A stretch of 64,000 bases of DNA from Bacillus spizizenii TU-B-10 (GCF_000227465.1 NC_016047.1:2398857-2462856), one strand, 5' to 3'. Shown: positions 1 to 9,979, numbered from the stretch's first letter. The notes: a model not told the origin generated them from the sequence alone. Translations and numbers: made by a program.

Positions 1-25
1 TGAACGAAAAAAAGAAATAAAAAAA

Positions 26-51
26 AGCAGCCTCCTGTTCAGGAAGCTGCT
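26..51 (-). terminator. Intrinsic terminator of sipS
   Basis: An inverted repeat (AGCAGCTTCCTG / CAGGAGGCTGCT) followed on the minus strand by a run of T lies just after the sipS stop codon. Confidence 0.85.
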
Positions 52-56
52 TGATC

Positions 57-611
57 CTAATTTGTTTTGCGCATTTCGTTAAACGGGAAGAAAACAAACT
101 TAGACTTGCCCGCAATTTGTTTTTTCGTGAAGAGGCCAAGCCCGTTTCGGCTGTCCATTGAGTTCCGCCGGTTGTCACCCATCACAAAATACTTGTCATC
201 AGGCACTTTAACCGGGCCGAAATCATCGGTCAAATGGTCATAACCGTCCTGCTTCGCTCTCTTTTTATTGGCTGCCAAATAAGGTTCGGACACCTTTTTC
301 CCGTTGATATAAAGCTGGTCGTTCTTCATTTCAACAGTATCTCCAGGCAGGCCGATAATCCGTTTGACATAGTGAACATCATCCCCGTTTAATACGACGA
401 TGTCTCCTCTATCAAACTCGCCGATGTATTTGACTGTCATATTGACAAAAACCCTTTCACGGTCATGAAGTGTAGGATACATAGAGTCTCCGTCAACGAC
501 ATACGGCGCAAAAATAAAATTGCGGATGAGCAGAGCGAGGACGACAGCAATCACAATTGCTTTTGCCCATTCTAACATTGTTTTTTTCTTCGAAACATTT
601 TCTGATTTCAA
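57..611 (-). CDS. sipS: Type I signal peptidase SipS
   Basis: Membrane-bound type I signal peptidase that removes signal peptides from secreted preproteins outside the membrane. The 184-residue protein has one N-terminal membrane segment (about residues 15-35). The GDSMYPT motif places the nucleophile at Ser43, and the YVKRIIG motif carries the general-base Lys near residue 83. The GDNR motif of box E is near residue 146. I chose a TTG start at 611 because GGAGG sits about 8 nt upstream; the longer reading has no ribosome binding site. The length equals that of 168 SipS as I recall it. It is followed by its own terminator. Confidence 0.95.
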   Translation of the reverse strand: MKSENVSKKKTMLEWAKAIVIAVVLALLIRNFIFAPYVVDGDSMYPTLHDRERVFVNMTVKYIGEFDRGDIVVLNGDDVHYVKRIIGLPGDTVEMKNDQLYINGKKVSEPYLAANKKRAKQDGYDHLTDDFGPVKVPDDKYFVMGDNRRNSMDSRNGLGLFTKKQIAGKSKFVFFPFNEMRKTN

Positions 612-674
612 CTGATTTCCTCCAATAAACAACGATCTTCAATTTATGTTATCACGAATCAAAAAGAAATCCCA

Positions 675-1153
675 TCAGGACCATTGAAGTGATTTTACAA
701 TCTGTTCATCTTCATCTTCTGCCCAAATCATGCTTATCTTTTTCTTGTCGATCACAACCAGTCCTGCATCAAATGTCGCTTGGGAAATTGGACTCCAGCA
801 GTTTAGTTCAACATAACCGGACTGAACATCATATCAGCATTCGTATCATACACAGGATCATCAGAAAAATAACGAAAGAAATAATCGCATAGTTCAGAAG
901 CGATGGGCTCGGAAGAAAGAGAGTACTCGTATGCTAAATCTTTAGATCGTATATAAGTCATGAGGTTACGGGCAGTCTGTTCATCTACTGCATTCCATTG
1001 ATCGCCCAGTCCATGATACCCATGGCGCTTGACAAAATGATTCACGTCATGAAGGTTACTGGAATGTTTGCGGCAGCCTATTTCACAGGTAACATAACCG
1101 GCATCCCTTTTTGCTTTCATGATATATTTAAAATCATTGAAGCCCGAAAACAT
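675..1153 (-). pseudogene. Frameshifted small hypothetical gene downstream of a zinc-ribbon gene
   Basis: The frame opens with ATG at 1153 behind GGAGG and runs 116 codons to a stop at 803. Near position 820 another minus frame continues as plausible protein (SGYVELNCWSPIS... to ...KSLQWS) and stops at 675. Inserting one T in the ATGATGTTCAG context joins the two into about 160 residues (MMFQSGYVELN). The gene therefore seems broken by a one-base deletion, or contains a sequencing error. I do not recognise the family. The start lies 3 nt after the stop of the upstream zinc-ribbon gene, so the two form an operon. It may correspond to the ypuB/ypuC region of 168, but I cannot confirm that. Confidence 0.6.
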
Positions 1154-1156
1154 GGA

Positions 1157-1363
1157 TCAGCCTCCAAAAAACAAATCCAATATATTGCCGGCGGTTGAAG
1201 ATTCTTTATTATAAAACTCTGAATATCCGCAATTCTTACAGTACACCACAAGAAAACGGTTGTGCTGCACATCAAACAACTTCGATAATCCCGTACCGGT
1301 TGTGGCTATTTCTTTTTGTCCCGCTTCAGTACTTCCGCATTTTATACAGCCTTTGTTGTTCAT
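1157..1363 (-). CDS. Small zinc-ribbon protein
   Basis: A 68-residue protein with two Cys pairs, CIKCG (residues 6-10) and CKNCG (about residues 43-47), which is the signature of a zinc ribbon. The C-terminus is hydrophobic (ILDLFFGG), as in small zinc-ribbon nucleic-acid-binding-like proteins of Bacillus. A clear AAGGAG lies before the ATG. Its 3' end carries the ribosome binding site of the next, broken gene, so the two are co-transcribed. The function is unknown. Confidence 0.7.
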   Translation of the reverse strand: MNNKGCIKCGSTEAGQKEIATTGTGLSKLFDVQHNRFLVVYCKNCGYSEFYNKESSTAGNILDLFFGG

Positions 1364-1665
1364 AACGCCAAGCTCCTTTTCATAACATCACGTTTGTTTT
1401 GATTCATTTTACTACAAAATCCCATTTCCAATGAACCATGTAACTTTAAAGTTTTCTTAATTTTATATATGAAGTCCACAGAAATAAAAGCCAATTCTGC
1501 CTGCTTGACTTGACGTGACTGGCTAAAAAAGATGCAATGATTGAAGAATCTACCCCTTTTCGTGACATCATATAAAAGATAAGTATTTTTACCAATAAGT
1601 TTACGCTTATTGACTCTAGCAATAATACATATAAAAAATAGTGAATTTGAAAGGAGACTCCGTAA
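1364..1665. other. Intergenic region between divergent genes
   Basis: About 300 bases of AT-rich DNA between a minus-strand zinc-ribbon gene and a plus-strand GerPA/GerPF-like gene, so it must hold promoters for both. TTGACT near 1609 and ACATATAAAAA near 1628 resemble a late sporulation promoter for the plus-strand gene, but the match is weak. No other gene was seen. Confidence 0.4.
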
Positions 1666-1878
1666 ATGATTGATTATCCTATTAATATAAACAACGTTTC
1701 CGGGAACAGTGTAGTAAACGTAGGTGGTGCTTTTACGATCAGTCCATTAACTGTGTCCAAATCTGTGTTTGGTTCCGGCGGCTCGAATACGGGAATTGTC
1801 ATTGAAAACAATTTTGTAAGCCAATCCAAAATGATTAACAGTCAATTTTCCGATCAGAATGTGACTAAAATATTGTAA
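1666..1878 (+). CDS. ypzD: GerPA/GerPF-family spore germination protein
   Basis: A 70-residue protein with the plan of GerPA/GerPF proteins: an NVSGNSVVNVGG start, an ISPLTVSKSV segment, then a GSGGSNTG turn. GerP proteins are small spore proteins linked to permeability of the coat to germinants. Ribosome binding site GAAAGGAG lies 9 nt before the ATG. The gene stands alone between ppiB and the zinc-ribbon gene. The symbol rests on recall of the 168 gene at this position. Family confidence is good; the role of this paralogue is unknown. Confidence 0.75.
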   Translation: MIDYPININNVSGNSVVNVGGAFTISPLTVSKSVFGSGGSNTGIVIENNFVSQSKMINSQFSDQNVTKIL

Positions 1879-1991
1879 TTCCTGTCTGCTTTTAAGTGAG
1901 ACAAAACTCTCCTCTTTAACCGGATAAATGTCTTTTTGTTCACCGCCTCTAGCACTCAGGCGGTTTTCTATTGGATCATTTTTTGCAAATA

Positions 1992-2020
1992 AAAAAGCTT
2001 CCCCGAGATGGGAAAGCCTT
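1992..2020 (-). terminator. Intrinsic terminator of ppiB
   Basis: Minus-strand hairpin AAGGCTTTCCC / GGGGAAGCTT followed by TTTTTT, just after the ppiB stop. Confidence 0.75.
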
Positions 2021-2031
2021 CTGCCTGCCTA

Positions 2032-2463
2032 TTAGCCTTCTACACGAACTTCTTTCATGACGTCGCCATTAGACATGTTTTTCGCGAATTCTAATCCGCT
2101 TGTTACTTTACCGAATACAGTGTGAACACCGTTCAAATGAGGCTGCGGCTCATGGACGATGAAAAATTGGCTGCCGCCAGTGTCTTTTCCAGCGTGTGCC
2201 ATAGAAAGTGCGCCCGCTTCATGTGTATGCGGGTTTCCTTCTGTTTCACATTTGATTGTGTATCCCGGACCGCCTGTGCCAGTTCCGTGAGGGCAGCCGC
2301 CTTGGCTCACGAAGCCTGGAATCACTCGGTGGAATGTAAGCCCGTCATAAAAGCCTTCGTTCGCAAGCTTTTCAAAGTTTGCGACAGTACCCGGTGCAGC
2401 TTCAGGATAAAGTTCAAATTCAATTTTGTTGCCATCTTCTAATAAAAAGTAACCTGTTTTCAA
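2032..2463 (-). CDS. ppiB: Peptidyl-prolyl cis-trans isomerase B (cyclophilin)
   Basis: Cytoplasmic cyclophilin that catalyses cis-trans isomerisation of Xaa-Pro bonds. At 143 residues it is one cyclophilin domain, with the signature FHRVIPGF holding the catalytic Arg, QGG, GSQFFI and [10 protein letters not shown]. The TTG start at 2463 is preferred because it gives the usual N-terminus [10 protein letters not shown] with a short AGTAGG upstream. The longer ATG reading from 2496 adds a basic 11-residue tail and has no ribosome binding site. It is transcribed alone and ends in its own terminator. Confidence 0.93.
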   Translation of the reverse strand: MKTGYFLLEDGNKIEFELYPEAAPGTVANFEKLANEGFYDGLTFHRVIPGFVSQGGCPHGTGTGGPGYTIKCETEGNPHTHEAGALSMAHAGKDTGGSQFFIVHEPQPHLNGVHTVFGKVTSGLEFAKNMSNGDVMKEVRVEG

Positions 2464-2600
2464 TTGTATGCCTACTTTCTTTATTTTAATTTTCAAAGGA
2501 GATTATGTATGATAGGTTATAGCCTGTCTCTCCTTGTCGCGGCTATTATACCACACCTTTCGGGGGAAAACGAATCTCCCGGCTTTACAAAAAATAAAAA

Positions 2601-2627
2601 TGAAACCTGGATCTCTTTATCTCCGTC
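2601..2627 (+). promoter_or_regulatory. ECF sigma (sigma-M-type) promoter of ypuA
   Basis: TGAAAC at 2601-2606 and CGTC at 2624-2627 are spaced by 17 nt, the classic ECF promoter pattern of Bacillus sigma M/W/X. ypuA is known to belong to the sigma-M envelope-stress regulon. Confidence 0.75.
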
Positions 2628-2719
2628 TAACCTAACGGAACTGTATTTTCATCATGATTCAGGTCCTCGCAAAGCAGCTCTATCCAGCTGCTTGTGAAAT
2701 TGAAGGAGGTCAAACTGCT

Positions 2720-3592
2720 TTGAAAAAAATATGGATTGGAATGCTGGCGGCGGCCGTTTTGCTGCTGACGATTCCGAAAGTCAGTCTCGCGGATGCCGCA
2801 GTTGGAGATGTCATTGTAACACTAGGTGCTGATTTATCAGAATCTGATAAACAAAAAGTGCTTGATGAAATGAATGTCCCTGATAATGCCACAACGGTAA
2901 CTGTGACCAATAAGGAAGAACATGAATATTTAGGAAAATATATATCGAGCGCTCAAATCGGATCAAGAGCGATTTCTTCATCATCGATAACCATTGCCAA
3001 AAAAGGCTCTGGACTGAATGTTGAAACACATAATATCAGCGGCATTACAGATGAAATGTACCTGAATGCGCTGATGACTGCCGGTGTTAAAGATGCGAAG
3101 GTGTATGTTACAGCACCGTTTGAAGTATCCGGGACTGCGGCTTTAACTGGATTGATTAAGGCGTATGAAGTTTCTTCTGATGAAGCGATCTCGGAAGATG
3201 TTAAGCAAGTAGCCAACCAAGAGCTTGTTACGACATCAGAGCTTGGAGACAAAATCGGTAACGAAAATGCAGCTGCGCTGATTGCAAAAATCAAAGAAGA
3301 GTTTGCTAAAAACGGTGTGCCTGACAATAAAGCTGACATTGAAAAACAAGTGGACGATGCAGCTTCTGATTTAAACGTCACACTTACAGACAGCCAAAAA
3401 GATCAGCTTGTCTCCCTATTCAATAAAATGAAAAATGTTGACATCGACTGGGGACAGGTCGGTGACCAGCTTGATAAAGCGAAAGATAAGATTACGAAAT
3501 TCATAGAATCAGATGAGGGCAAAAACTTCATCCAGAAAGTCATTGATTTCTTCGTATCTATCTGGAATGCGATTGTTTCTATATTCAAATAA
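2720..3592 (+). CDS. ypuA: Exported DUF1002 protein YpuA
   Basis: A 290-residue protein with a Sec signal peptide (KKIWIGMLAAAVLLL... cleaved near ADAA) and a DUF1002 body. The C-terminal 50 residues are amphipathic or hydrophobic (VIDFFVSIWNAIVSIFK). The TTG start at 2720 has a perfect AAGGAGG 11 nt upstream; the longer frame from 2654 puts non-signal sequence in front. The role is unknown. Control by an ECF promoter fits a cell-envelope stress function. It is convergent with lysA and shares a terminator. Confidence 0.9.
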   Translation: MKKIWIGMLAAAVLLLTIPKVSLADAAVGDVIVTLGADLSESDKQKVLDEMNVPDNATTVTVTNKEEHEYLGKYISSAQIGSRAISSSSITIAKKGSGLNVETHNISGITDEMYLNALMTAGVKDAKVYVTAPFEVSGTAALTGLIKAYEVSSDEAISEDVKQVANQELVTTSELGDKIGNENAAALIAKIKEEFAKNGVPDNKADIEKQVDDAASDLNVTLTDSQKDQLVSLFNKMKNVDIDWGQVGDQLDKAKDKITKFIESDEGKNFIQKVIDFFVSIWNAIVSIFK

Positions 3593-3594
3593 GA

Positions 3595-3622
3595 AAAAGC
3601 GCCGAGAAATCGGCGCTTTTTT
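3595..3622. terminator. Bidirectional terminator between ypuA and lysA
   Basis: AAAAAGCGCCGA-GAAA-TCGGCGCTTTTTT is a perfect stem with A and T runs on both sides and serves the convergent genes. Confidence 0.9.
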
Positions 3623-4940
3623 ATTGCTTTACACTCGTTTTAAAGGGCAGGTCAAGTTTCACAATATCCTCGTATGTTTCTCGCTTCACGACTAAGTGAT
3701 CCTCGCCATTTTCTACAAATACAACGGCAGGTCTCGGAATTCGATTGTAATTGTTGGCCATGCTGTATCCGTAAGCGCCTGTACAAAAAACAGCAAGAAG
3801 ATCGCCTTCTTTTACTTCTGGCAGGTCAATATCCCAAATCAGCATATCGCCGCTTTCACAGCACTTTCCGGCAATCGAAACCGTTTTGTCATGCGCTTCT
3901 CCGATACGGTTGGCTGTCGCAGCTTCATACTTAGCCTGATAAAGTGCAGGACGAATATTGTCGTTCATGCCTCCGTCTACAGCTACATACTGGCGGACGC
4001 CCGGCACTTCTTTTTGAGAACCAACCGTATAAAGGGTTGTGCCCGCGTCACCCACGAGAGAGCGTCCCGGTTCGATCCAAATTTCCGGAATGTTAAAACC
4101 ATAACGGGCAGCATTTTCTTTCACAGCTTCGATAATTTTTTCAACGTATTCAGTTGCGTGGAGCGGTTCATCGTCTTCCGTATAACGGATGCCAAAACCT
4201 CCTCCAAGATTCAATACCTTGGATACAAACGTATATGATTCTCTCCACTCGTCCAGTTTTTTGAAGATTTTTTCCGCGGCTAACACAAAACCGGCCGTAT
4301 CAAAAATTTGCGAACCGATATGGCAATGGACACCGAGCAGCTGAATGTGTTCTGATTGCAATACTTGCTCAATCGCCCGTTCAGTTTGTCCGTTATGAAG
4401 GTCGAAACCGAACTTTGAATCTTCCTGACCAGTTGTAATGTAGTCATGCGTATGCGCTTCTACTCCGGGTGTGATCCGAAGAAGAACATCGATGGAATGT
4501 CCCGTTTCTTCACATAGGTCTTCCAAAAGCGAAATTTCATAGAAATTATCCACCACAATGCAGCCGATGCGATGCTCAAGTGCCATCCGCAGTTCTTCTC
4601 TGCTCTTGTTATTCCCATGAAAGTGAATGCGTTCTGCCGGAAAGCCCGCCGCAACAGCTGTATAAAGCTCTCCCCCGGACACAACATCTAAAGAAAGTCC
4701 CTCTTCCTCAGCGAGCTGAATCATTGCAACTGATGAGAACGCTTTGCTCGCATATGCCACCTGTGCTTTCAGCCCTGCAGTAATAAATGCCTGCTTAAAG
4801 CTTTTAGCACGCTCACGTATTAAAGCCACATCATATACGTAAAGAGGTGTGCCATATTTTTCTGCTAAATAGAGAGCGTCCACACCTCCGATTTCTAAAT
4901 GCCCATGTTGATTTTGTCTGCTTGTGCCATGTAAGAACAA
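3621..4940 (-). CDS. lysA: Diaminopimelate decarboxylase
   Basis: PLP enzyme converting meso-diaminopimelate to L-lysine, the last step of lysine synthesis. At 439 residues it has the alanine-racemase-like barrel with AYASKAFSS carrying the PLP lysine (about Lys66), HCHIGSQ, the phosphate-binding GGGFG and the CESGD active-site motif near the C-terminus. The TTG start at 4940 has GAGGG about 7 nt upstream. The ATG two codons earlier would be too close to it. It lies downstream of the spoVA cluster with a gap of about 100 nt. Confidence 0.95.
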   Translation of the reverse strand: MFLHGTSRQNQHGHLEIGGVDALYLAEKYGTPLYVYDVALIRERAKSFKQAFITAGLKAQVAYASKAFSSVAMIQLAEEEGLSLDVVSGGELYTAVAAGFPAERIHFHGNNKSREELRMALEHRIGCIVVDNFYEISLLEDLCEETGHSIDVLLRITPGVEAHTHDYITTGQEDSKFGFDLHNGQTERAIEQVLQSEHIQLLGVHCHIGSQIFDTAGFVLAAEKIFKKLDEWRESYTFVSKVLNLGGGFGIRYTEDDEPLHATEYVEKIIEAVKENAARYGFNIPEIWIEPGRSLVGDAGTTLYTVGSQKEVPGVRQYVAVDGGMNDNIRPALYQAKYEAATANRIGEAHDKTVSIAGKCCESGDMLIWDIDLPEVKEGDLLAVFCTGAYGYSMANNYNRIPRPAVVFVENGEDHLVVKRETYEDIVKLDLPFKTSVKQ

Positions 4941-5046
4941 TGTCATTCCCTCTTTCTCCGCTTATGGGTGAAAAGGACAGTTTTATGGACTGTCCCTTCA
5001 TAATTAAGACATACATTATCATACTCTTCAGGCAGTTTCAATGCGA

Positions 5047-6528
5047 TTATGAATTGGTAGGCTGTCTTAAGCGATTTCTTGGGTGAACGATACTTGGTCT
5101 TACTTTTGCACCAGGTTTCGCTGTACGGATCAGCACCTGCCACAGCGCCTTGCCGTTAAAGGGAATCAGCGGCCACAAGTACGGTGTCTGGAGAGATTTG
5201 ATGCTGGCCATGGCAATAATTAACACTGTAAATCCGATAACGAGCCCTTTTACATGAAATATAGCAACGAGTATCATGAGAGTGAGACGGCCCATTTTGT
5301 TTGCCAAACTTAATTCATAACTAGGCGTGGCAAAGGTTCCAATTGCTGCAAGTGAAACGTAAAGAATAACCTCTGGCGAAAACAGGCCGACCTCAATGGC
5401 AATTTGTCCGATCAGCACAGCGGCAATGATACCCATCGCCGTGGATAAAGCTGTCGGGGTATGAATGGCAGCCATTCTGAGAAACTCGACCCCTAAATCA
5501 GCTAAGAATATCTGCAGGATGATCGGAATATGCGTATTCTTATTCAAACCAATAAATTCCATATTCTCAGGAAGCAGGTCCGGCTGCAGGACAAAGAGAA
5601 ACCAAATCGGAAGAAATATAGTGGATGCAATGATACCGAAGAATCTTACCCATCTTAAAAAAGTGCCGACTGCAGGCGCCTGCCTGTATTCTTCAGCATG
5701 CTGAACATGGTGGAACAAAGTCGTCGGGGTGATAATCACACTCGGTGATGTATCAACCATAATGATGACATGGCCTTCAAGTACATGATTAGCCGCCACA
5801 TCCGGCCTTTCTGTATAGCGGACGAGCGGGTACGGGTTGTAGCTTTGTTTAATGATAAATTCCTCTACTGTTTTGTCTGCCATTGTTAATCCGTCAACAT
5901 CAATGGCAGCAATTTCTTTTTCCACGATGTCAACCAGATCCGGATCTGCAATATCTTCTATATAACAAATACTCAGGTCCGTTTTTGATCGCTCGCCAAC
6001 CTTTGTCATCTTGATGCGAAGACGTTCGTCTCTGATCCGCCGTCTGAGAAGCGCCGTATTGACAACGATGTTCTCAACAAATCCGTCTCTGGCTCCCCTG
6101 ACCACCTTTTCTGTATCAGGCTCTTCCGGATTTCTGCCCGGATAGCTTCTGACATCAATAATAAATGCGAAGCCTGCGCCTTCAACAATGACTGCAACTA
6201 ATCCGGACAGCACTTGGTCAGTTGTTTCATCCAGCGTTTTTACTTTTTCAACCTGGGCATTAAGAAGCCTGTTTTCGACAATATCAACCAGATTATCTGG
6301 ATCCTCATCCCGATTGTTAATGAAAACAAGTTCTCTCATTAAATGAATGATATAAGCGGTGTCGGATAATCCATTCAGATAGTAAAGCTGTATTTCCTTG
6401 TCTAAGATATTAAGCTTGCGAACCCCCACATCATAGCTAATTCCCATTCCGACCCGATTTTTAAAATACGCTTCATTTTTGGCTGGATCTCGATAAACCC
6501 GGATTTTCTCTTCCTTTTGGTCCGGCAT
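5047..6528 (-). CDS. spoVAF: SpoVAF, GerA-family spore membrane protein
   Basis: A 493-residue protein of the GerA/SpoVAF family: a large soluble N-terminal part (about 1-280), then about five membrane helices (from about 300, [11 protein letters not shown] onward) and a basic tail. The family is homologous to GerAA germinant-receptor subunits and acts in the spore inner membrane. It is the last gene of the spoVA operon. Its first 56 nt overlap the end of spoVAEA in another frame, so translation is likely coupled. Confidence 0.94.
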   Translation of the reverse strand: MPDQKEEKIRVYRDPAKNEAYFKNRVGMGISYDVGVRKLNILDKEIQLYYLNGLSDTAYIIHLMRELVFINNRDEDPDNLVDIVENRLLNAQVEKVKTLDETTDQVLSGLVAVIVEGAGFAFIIDVRSYPGRNPEEPDTEKVVRGARDGFVENIVVNTALLRRRIRDERLRIKMTKVGERSKTDLSICYIEDIADPDLVDIVEKEIAAIDVDGLTMADKTVEEFIIKQSYNPYPLVRYTERPDVAANHVLEGHVIIMVDTSPSVIITPTTLFHHVQHAEEYRQAPAVGTFLRWVRFFGIIASTIFLPIWFLFVLQPDLLPENMEFIGLNKNTHIPIILQIFLADLGVEFLRMAAIHTPTALSTAMGIIAAVLIGQIAIEVGLFSPEVILYVSLAAIGTFATPSYELSLANKMGRLTLMILVAIFHVKGLVIGFTVLIIAMASIKSLQTPYLWPLIPFNGKALWQVLIRTAKPGAKVRPSIVHPRNRLRQPTNS

Positions 6529-7090
6529 GATACCCGCTCCTTTCTAAAATAAACTCGACCGCTTTCATGGTGATTGGCGACCCTTTTGAGATATCGTCTT
6601 TTCTGCCCATTTTGCCGATATCCCCGATACCGACAATAAGCGGGAGATCAAGTTTATCAAGGCAATAGACAGTATCTCCGCTCATTCTGTGTTCATCAAA
6701 TTCCCTTTCTCCGACTTTATCCACGCCGTATTCTGTTATTTCTCCATTGCGGTCAATGCTTACATCAACTCTGGTCCATTCAGCCTGATGTGTTTTTGAC
6801 GCGACCGCAATCACACCGAGCACTTCAATTGACGGATGGGTGGCGACATAGGTAAGAGCGGCTTCTCCCGGACCCTCACCTTGAAGGCCTGAGTCGTCAA
6901 ACATGACAAAGACAGGATCATACGGTGCAGAGGTGATCAGCTTGACAAGCTCCGCGCCGCTGCGGATGGAAGGGTTGCCTTTTGATTGTGAAATACATCG
7001 GCCTCCCACTTGGCTTGCGGCGTATTCAATTGTTTTAGCGGCATACACGTCCCCGTCTGTTACCAGTATGACCTTTCGCTTTGTCGTCAT
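6473..7090 (-). CDS. spoVAEA: SpoVAEA, soluble SpoVA protein
   Basis: A 205-residue soluble protein of the stage V AE family (DUF1444-free; starts [11 protein letters not shown]). It has no membrane segment. SpoVA proteins move Ca-dipicolinate into the developing spore and release it in germination. It lies 7 nt after spoVAEB and overlaps spoVAF at its 3' end. The ORF boundaries fit the split spoVAE annotation (Ea and Eb). Confidence 0.92.
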   Translation of the reverse strand: MTTKRKVILVTDGDVYAAKTIEYAASQVGGRCISQSKGNPSIRSGAELVKLITSAPYDPVFVMFDDSGLQGEGPGEAALTYVATHPSIEVLGVIAVASKTHQAEWTRVDVSIDRNGEITEYGVDKVGEREFDEHRMSGDTVYCLDKLDLPLIVGIGDIGKMGRKDDISKGSPITMKAVEFILERSGYHAGPKGRENPGLSRSSQK

Positions 7091-7097
7091 GTTGACA

Positions 7098-7448
7098 TTA
7101 TCCTTTCGGTTTGAAAATAACAGCTACGAGAAAGGCGAAGAGAATGGCGGCTGAGATACCGGCAGATGTCAGCTCAAAAATCCCCATGCCGATCCCGATA
7201 AATCCGTGTATATGCGCCTGATGCATGGCACCATGCAGAAGACTGTGGCCAAAGCTGACGATCGGAACAGTGGCGCCCCCTCCGGCAAATTCAATAAATT
7301 TATCGTAAATGCCGAAACCATCTAAAATCGCCCCTATAACGACAAAGGACGTCATGACGTGGGCTGGCGTCAATTTAAATACGTCTAACAGCAGCTGGCC
7401 AACAATACAAATGGCCCCGCCGCATACAAAAGCCAAAAGGTAGTCCAT
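7098..7448 (-). CDS. spoVAEB: SpoVAEB, SpoVA membrane protein
   Basis: A 116-residue membrane protein with about three or four hydrophobic helices and the SpoVAC/SpoVAEB family core ([26 protein letters not shown]-type [12 protein letters not shown]). It is homologous to SpoVAC and part of the dipicolinate channel. The ATG at 7448 has AGGAGGTG 9 nt upstream. The 11-codon extension upstream would enter spoVAD. There is 1 nt between the spoVAD stop and this start. Confidence 0.93.
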   Translation of the reverse strand: MDYLLAFVCGGAICIVGQLLLDVFKLTPAHVMTSFVVIGAILDGFGIYDKFIEFAGGGATVPIVSFGHSLLHGAMHQAHIHGFIGIGMGIFELTSAGISAAILFAFLVAVIFKPKG

Positions 7449-7449
7449 G

Positions 7450-8466
7450 TTAAGATGCACCTCCTGCACGCTCAAATACAACCCCGTGGGCGATGGTCGG
7501 GATGGTTTCTTTTTGCTGGACCATTGTCGGGCTTAACAGCGCCCCGGTCGCCACGACAAATACACGGTTTAATTTTCCTTCTCTCAGCTGCTTAAAAATG
7601 TGAGAGTAAGTAACGACCGCTGAACATGCGCAGCCGCTCCCTCCGGCAAAGACCTGCTGATCCGGCGTATAAACCAGAAGTCCGCAATCATCATGCTTTG
7701 TGCCGACCGGATAGCCATCTTCTTTTAAGATGTCTTTTACGATGGGAGATCCGACGCCGGATAGGTCACCTGTCAGGATCAGATCATAGTCATCCGCTGT
7801 CCGGTTGAGGTCTTTAAAGTGCTGCTTAATCGTATCAGCTGCAGCCGGAGCCATGGCCGATCCCATATCAAACGGATCTGTAATTCCTAAGTCAGAAACC
7901 TTTCCGACAGTCGCGCTTGTGATTTGGATATCACCCGGTGTCTGGCTGATGACAACTGCTCCGCTTCCGGTGACAGTAGAGGTGGCAGTGTCCGGTTTTT
8001 GGCCTCCGTATTCTGTGGGATAGCGAAACTGTCTTTCCGCTGTGGCATTATGACTGCTGGTGGCAGCGAGCGCCCTCTTCGCAAACCCGCCGTCAACTAG
8101 GGCTGATGCGACAGCCACTGTTTCCATTGATGTTGAACAGGCGCCAAACATACAAAGAAACGGAATGTTCAAGTGTCTTGCCACATAGTTGGCCGTCACG
8201 TTTTGATTCAGCAAGTCGCCTGCCAGCAATAGATCAATATCATCTTTTGTCAGATTATTTTTTTGAAGCGCTGAAGTAATAGCATCTTCCATTAACTGGC
8301 GTTCAGCCATTTCCCAGCTTTTTTGATTACAGTGCATCTCGTCATAGGTTTTATCATATAAAGAGCCGAGCGGCCCGTCTTTTTCCTTTGGTCCGGCTGC
8401 CGTTCCCGCCGAGTTGACAAATAAGGGATGTTCAAATACCCAGGTTTGCTTTCCTGTTAATTTCAT
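7450..8466 (-). CDS. spoVAD: SpoVAD, dipicolinate-binding protein
   Basis: A 338-residue soluble protein with a thiolase/ketoacyl-synthase-like fold. GACSTSMET sits near the thiolase nucleophile position, and [10 protein letters not shown] lies in the C-terminal half. SpoVAD is known to bind dipicolinic acid directly and to sit on the inner spore membrane. It starts 12 nt after spoVAC with AGGAGGAGAA before the ATG. Residues are close to my recall of the 168 protein. Confidence 0.95.
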   Translation of the reverse strand: MKLTGKQTWVFEHPLFVNSAGTAAGPKEKDGPLGSLYDKTYDEMHCNQKSWEMAERQLMEDAITSALQKNNLTKDDIDLLLAGDLLNQNVTANYVARHLNIPFLCMFGACSTSMETVAVASALVDGGFAKRALAATSSHNATAERQFRYPTEYGGQKPDTATSTVTGSGAVVISQTPGDIQITSATVGKVSDLGITDPFDMGSAMAPAAADTIKQHFKDLNRTADDYDLILTGDLSGVGSPIVKDILKEDGYPVGTKHDDCGLLVYTPDQQVFAGGSGCACSAVVTYSHIFKQLREGKLNRVFVVATGALLSPTMVQQKETIPTIAHGVVFERAGGAS

Positions 8467-8478
8467 TTTCTTCTCCTC

Positions 8479-8931
8479 CTATGACATCAGTTTCTCAAAA
8501 GCAAACCGAATCATTCCGACGATGTAAGCAGCCACAACACCAAAAACGATGACATTTCCCGCCAGTTTAAACATATTTGTCGCTACTCCGAGCACAAACC
8601 CTTCGCTTTTATATTCAAGAGCCGCGCTTGCCATACTGTTGGCAAAACCTGTGACCGGTACAGCTGAACCGGCGCCTGCAAACTGTCCGATTCTGTCATA
8701 GATACCGAACCCGGTAAGCAGGGCTGAAATTAATATCAGTGTTGCCGCCGTTGGATTTCCCGCTGTTTTTTCATTGAAATCAAAAAAATGGATATAAAAA
8801 TTCTGCAGACCTTGCCCGATCGCACAGATCAGACCGCCTACCAGAAAGGCTTTTACACAGTTCCAGACGTAAGGCGGCTTAGGCTGATATGTTTTCACTT
8901 TTGATTTGTAGTTTTCTTTTATGTTTGTCAT
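8479..8931 (-). CDS. spoVAC: SpoVAC, mechanosensitive DPA channel component
   Basis: A 150-residue membrane protein with about four helices after a basic N-terminus. It shares the GFGIYDRIGQFAGAGSAVPVTGF core with SpoVAEB. SpoVAC from B. subtilis has been reported as a mechanosensitive channel involved in dipicolinate release. It lies 12 nt after spoVAB. Confidence 0.94.
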   Translation of the reverse strand: MTNIKENYKSKVKTYQPKPPYVWNCVKAFLVGGLICAIGQGLQNFYIHFFDFNEKTAGNPTAATLILISALLTGFGIYDRIGQFAGAGSAVPVTGFANSMASAALEYKSEGFVLGVATNMFKLAGNVIVFGVVAAYIVGMIRFAFEKLMS

Positions 8932-8943
8932 CTTGAAACCTCC

Positions 8944-9369
8944 TTATGAATGATCAATAAAATACAGCCAGTGAAATAAAGATCCCGCGATTTTCCCGAT
9001 CACGATGGCCATTAAGAGAATAATGATTTTACTTCTGAGTCCGATTCGTTTTGCTAAAATCGGCAAGACATTTAAAACCTCTGTAAGGGCAGCTGCAAGC
9101 ATCCCGACAAACAAACCTGCCAGCAGCCCGACCGGCACGGCAATCCATTTTGTTAAAAAAAGATGGTTCATATGAAGCGTCTCCCATCCCCCGCATACCG
9201 CGCCAAGAATAACAGCCGCTTCATAAGCTTGAACAAATCTCATCGTTTTGGTGAGCTGCATCAGCCGCGGAATGATTCCCATTACGGTTAAAAAAGCAAC
9301 GAAGCCAGCCCCTACCGTGATGCCTCCGCCGAGCCCGACAAAAATAATGAATAATACACTAACGATCAT
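8944..9369 (-). CDS. spoVAB: SpoVAB, SpoVA membrane protein
   Basis: A 141-residue membrane protein with about four or five helices ([16 protein letters not shown]..., ending [11 protein letters not shown]). It is needed for dipicolinate uptake by the forespore. Its start overlaps the end of spoVAA by 11 nt, which implies coupling. Confidence 0.94.
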   Translation of the reverse strand: MIVSVLFIIFVGLGGGITVGAGFVAFLTVMGIIPRLMQLTKTMRFVQAYEAAVILGAVCGGWETLHMNHLFLTKWIAVPVGLLAGLFVGMLAAALTEVLNVLPILAKRIGLRSKIIILLMAIVIGKIAGSLFHWLYFIDHS

Positions 9370-9979
9370 GCAAGTCCTTTATTGTTTCTTGATTCTCATG
9401 CATGGCCACATATTGGTCGAGATCAAGCTGGTAGTTAAACATCTCAACCTCCAGCGGGCTAGGCTCTTCATTAAGGCGCTTTTTAAATATATGGTTAAAA
9501 AACACAATCATCCCCAGTCCCAAACCGATGCTGTATGGGATTTGAAGCAAATATGGATAGTCATTTCTCTCTCCGGTTATGATTTCATATAGTGCGATAT
9601 GAACATCTCTCATGCTTACATCCTCATGAAAGTTCATAATGGCAAGACACGATCCGATAAACAGAAGCAGCCAGACACCGATAAACAGAACCGTTGATAA
9701 CTGCCGTTTCCGATACTGAATTTCAACAATGGTTTCTGCTCCTCCTACCGTTTGAACATCAAGTGTCGGATCTTGTAAATGAATGGCTTTGAGGACTTGT
9801 ATGATATCCAGAATTACAATATTTTTATCTTTTTCGCTCACCTGATAAAGCGGCATAGCCGACAGTTTTTTTTTCAGCTGAAGCTGTCCTTCAATTTGCG
9901 CGGCATCTCCAACCGTGATGATATCTCCCGGATGGGCCAGCACCCTGTGGCGAAGTCGGATAAATATACGTCGTTCCAT
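9359..9979 (-). CDS. spoVAA: SpoVAA, first protein of the spoVA operon
   Basis: A 206-residue protein: a soluble N-terminal part ([12 protein letters not shown], then [10 protein letters not shown]), a hydrophobic segment at about 96-115 ([18 protein letters not shown]) and another near 150-170. I chose the second of two adjacent ATG codons (9979), because GGTGAT lies about 5 nt before it and only 2 nt before the first. Expressed in the forespore under sigma G from the promoter at 10012-10040. Confidence 0.93.
   Translation of the reverse strand: MERRIFIRLRHRVLAHPGDIITVGDAAQIEGQLQLKKKLSAMPLYQVSEKDKNIVILDIIQVLKAIHLQDPTLDVQTVGGAETIVEIQYRKRQLSTVLFIGVWLLLFIGSCLAIMNFHEDVSMRDVHIALYEIITGERNDYPYLLQIPYSIGLGLGMIVFFNHIFKKRLNEEPSPLEVEMFNYQLDLDQYVAMHENQETIKDLHDR

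Noticed and set aside
2122-2442. A 106-codon plus-strand frame
   Set aside because: It is the antisense of ppiB, with no ribosome binding site and shadow composition.
2953-3381. A 142-codon minus-strand frame
   Set aside because: Antisense of ypuA; Ser-rich, as expected for a shadow.
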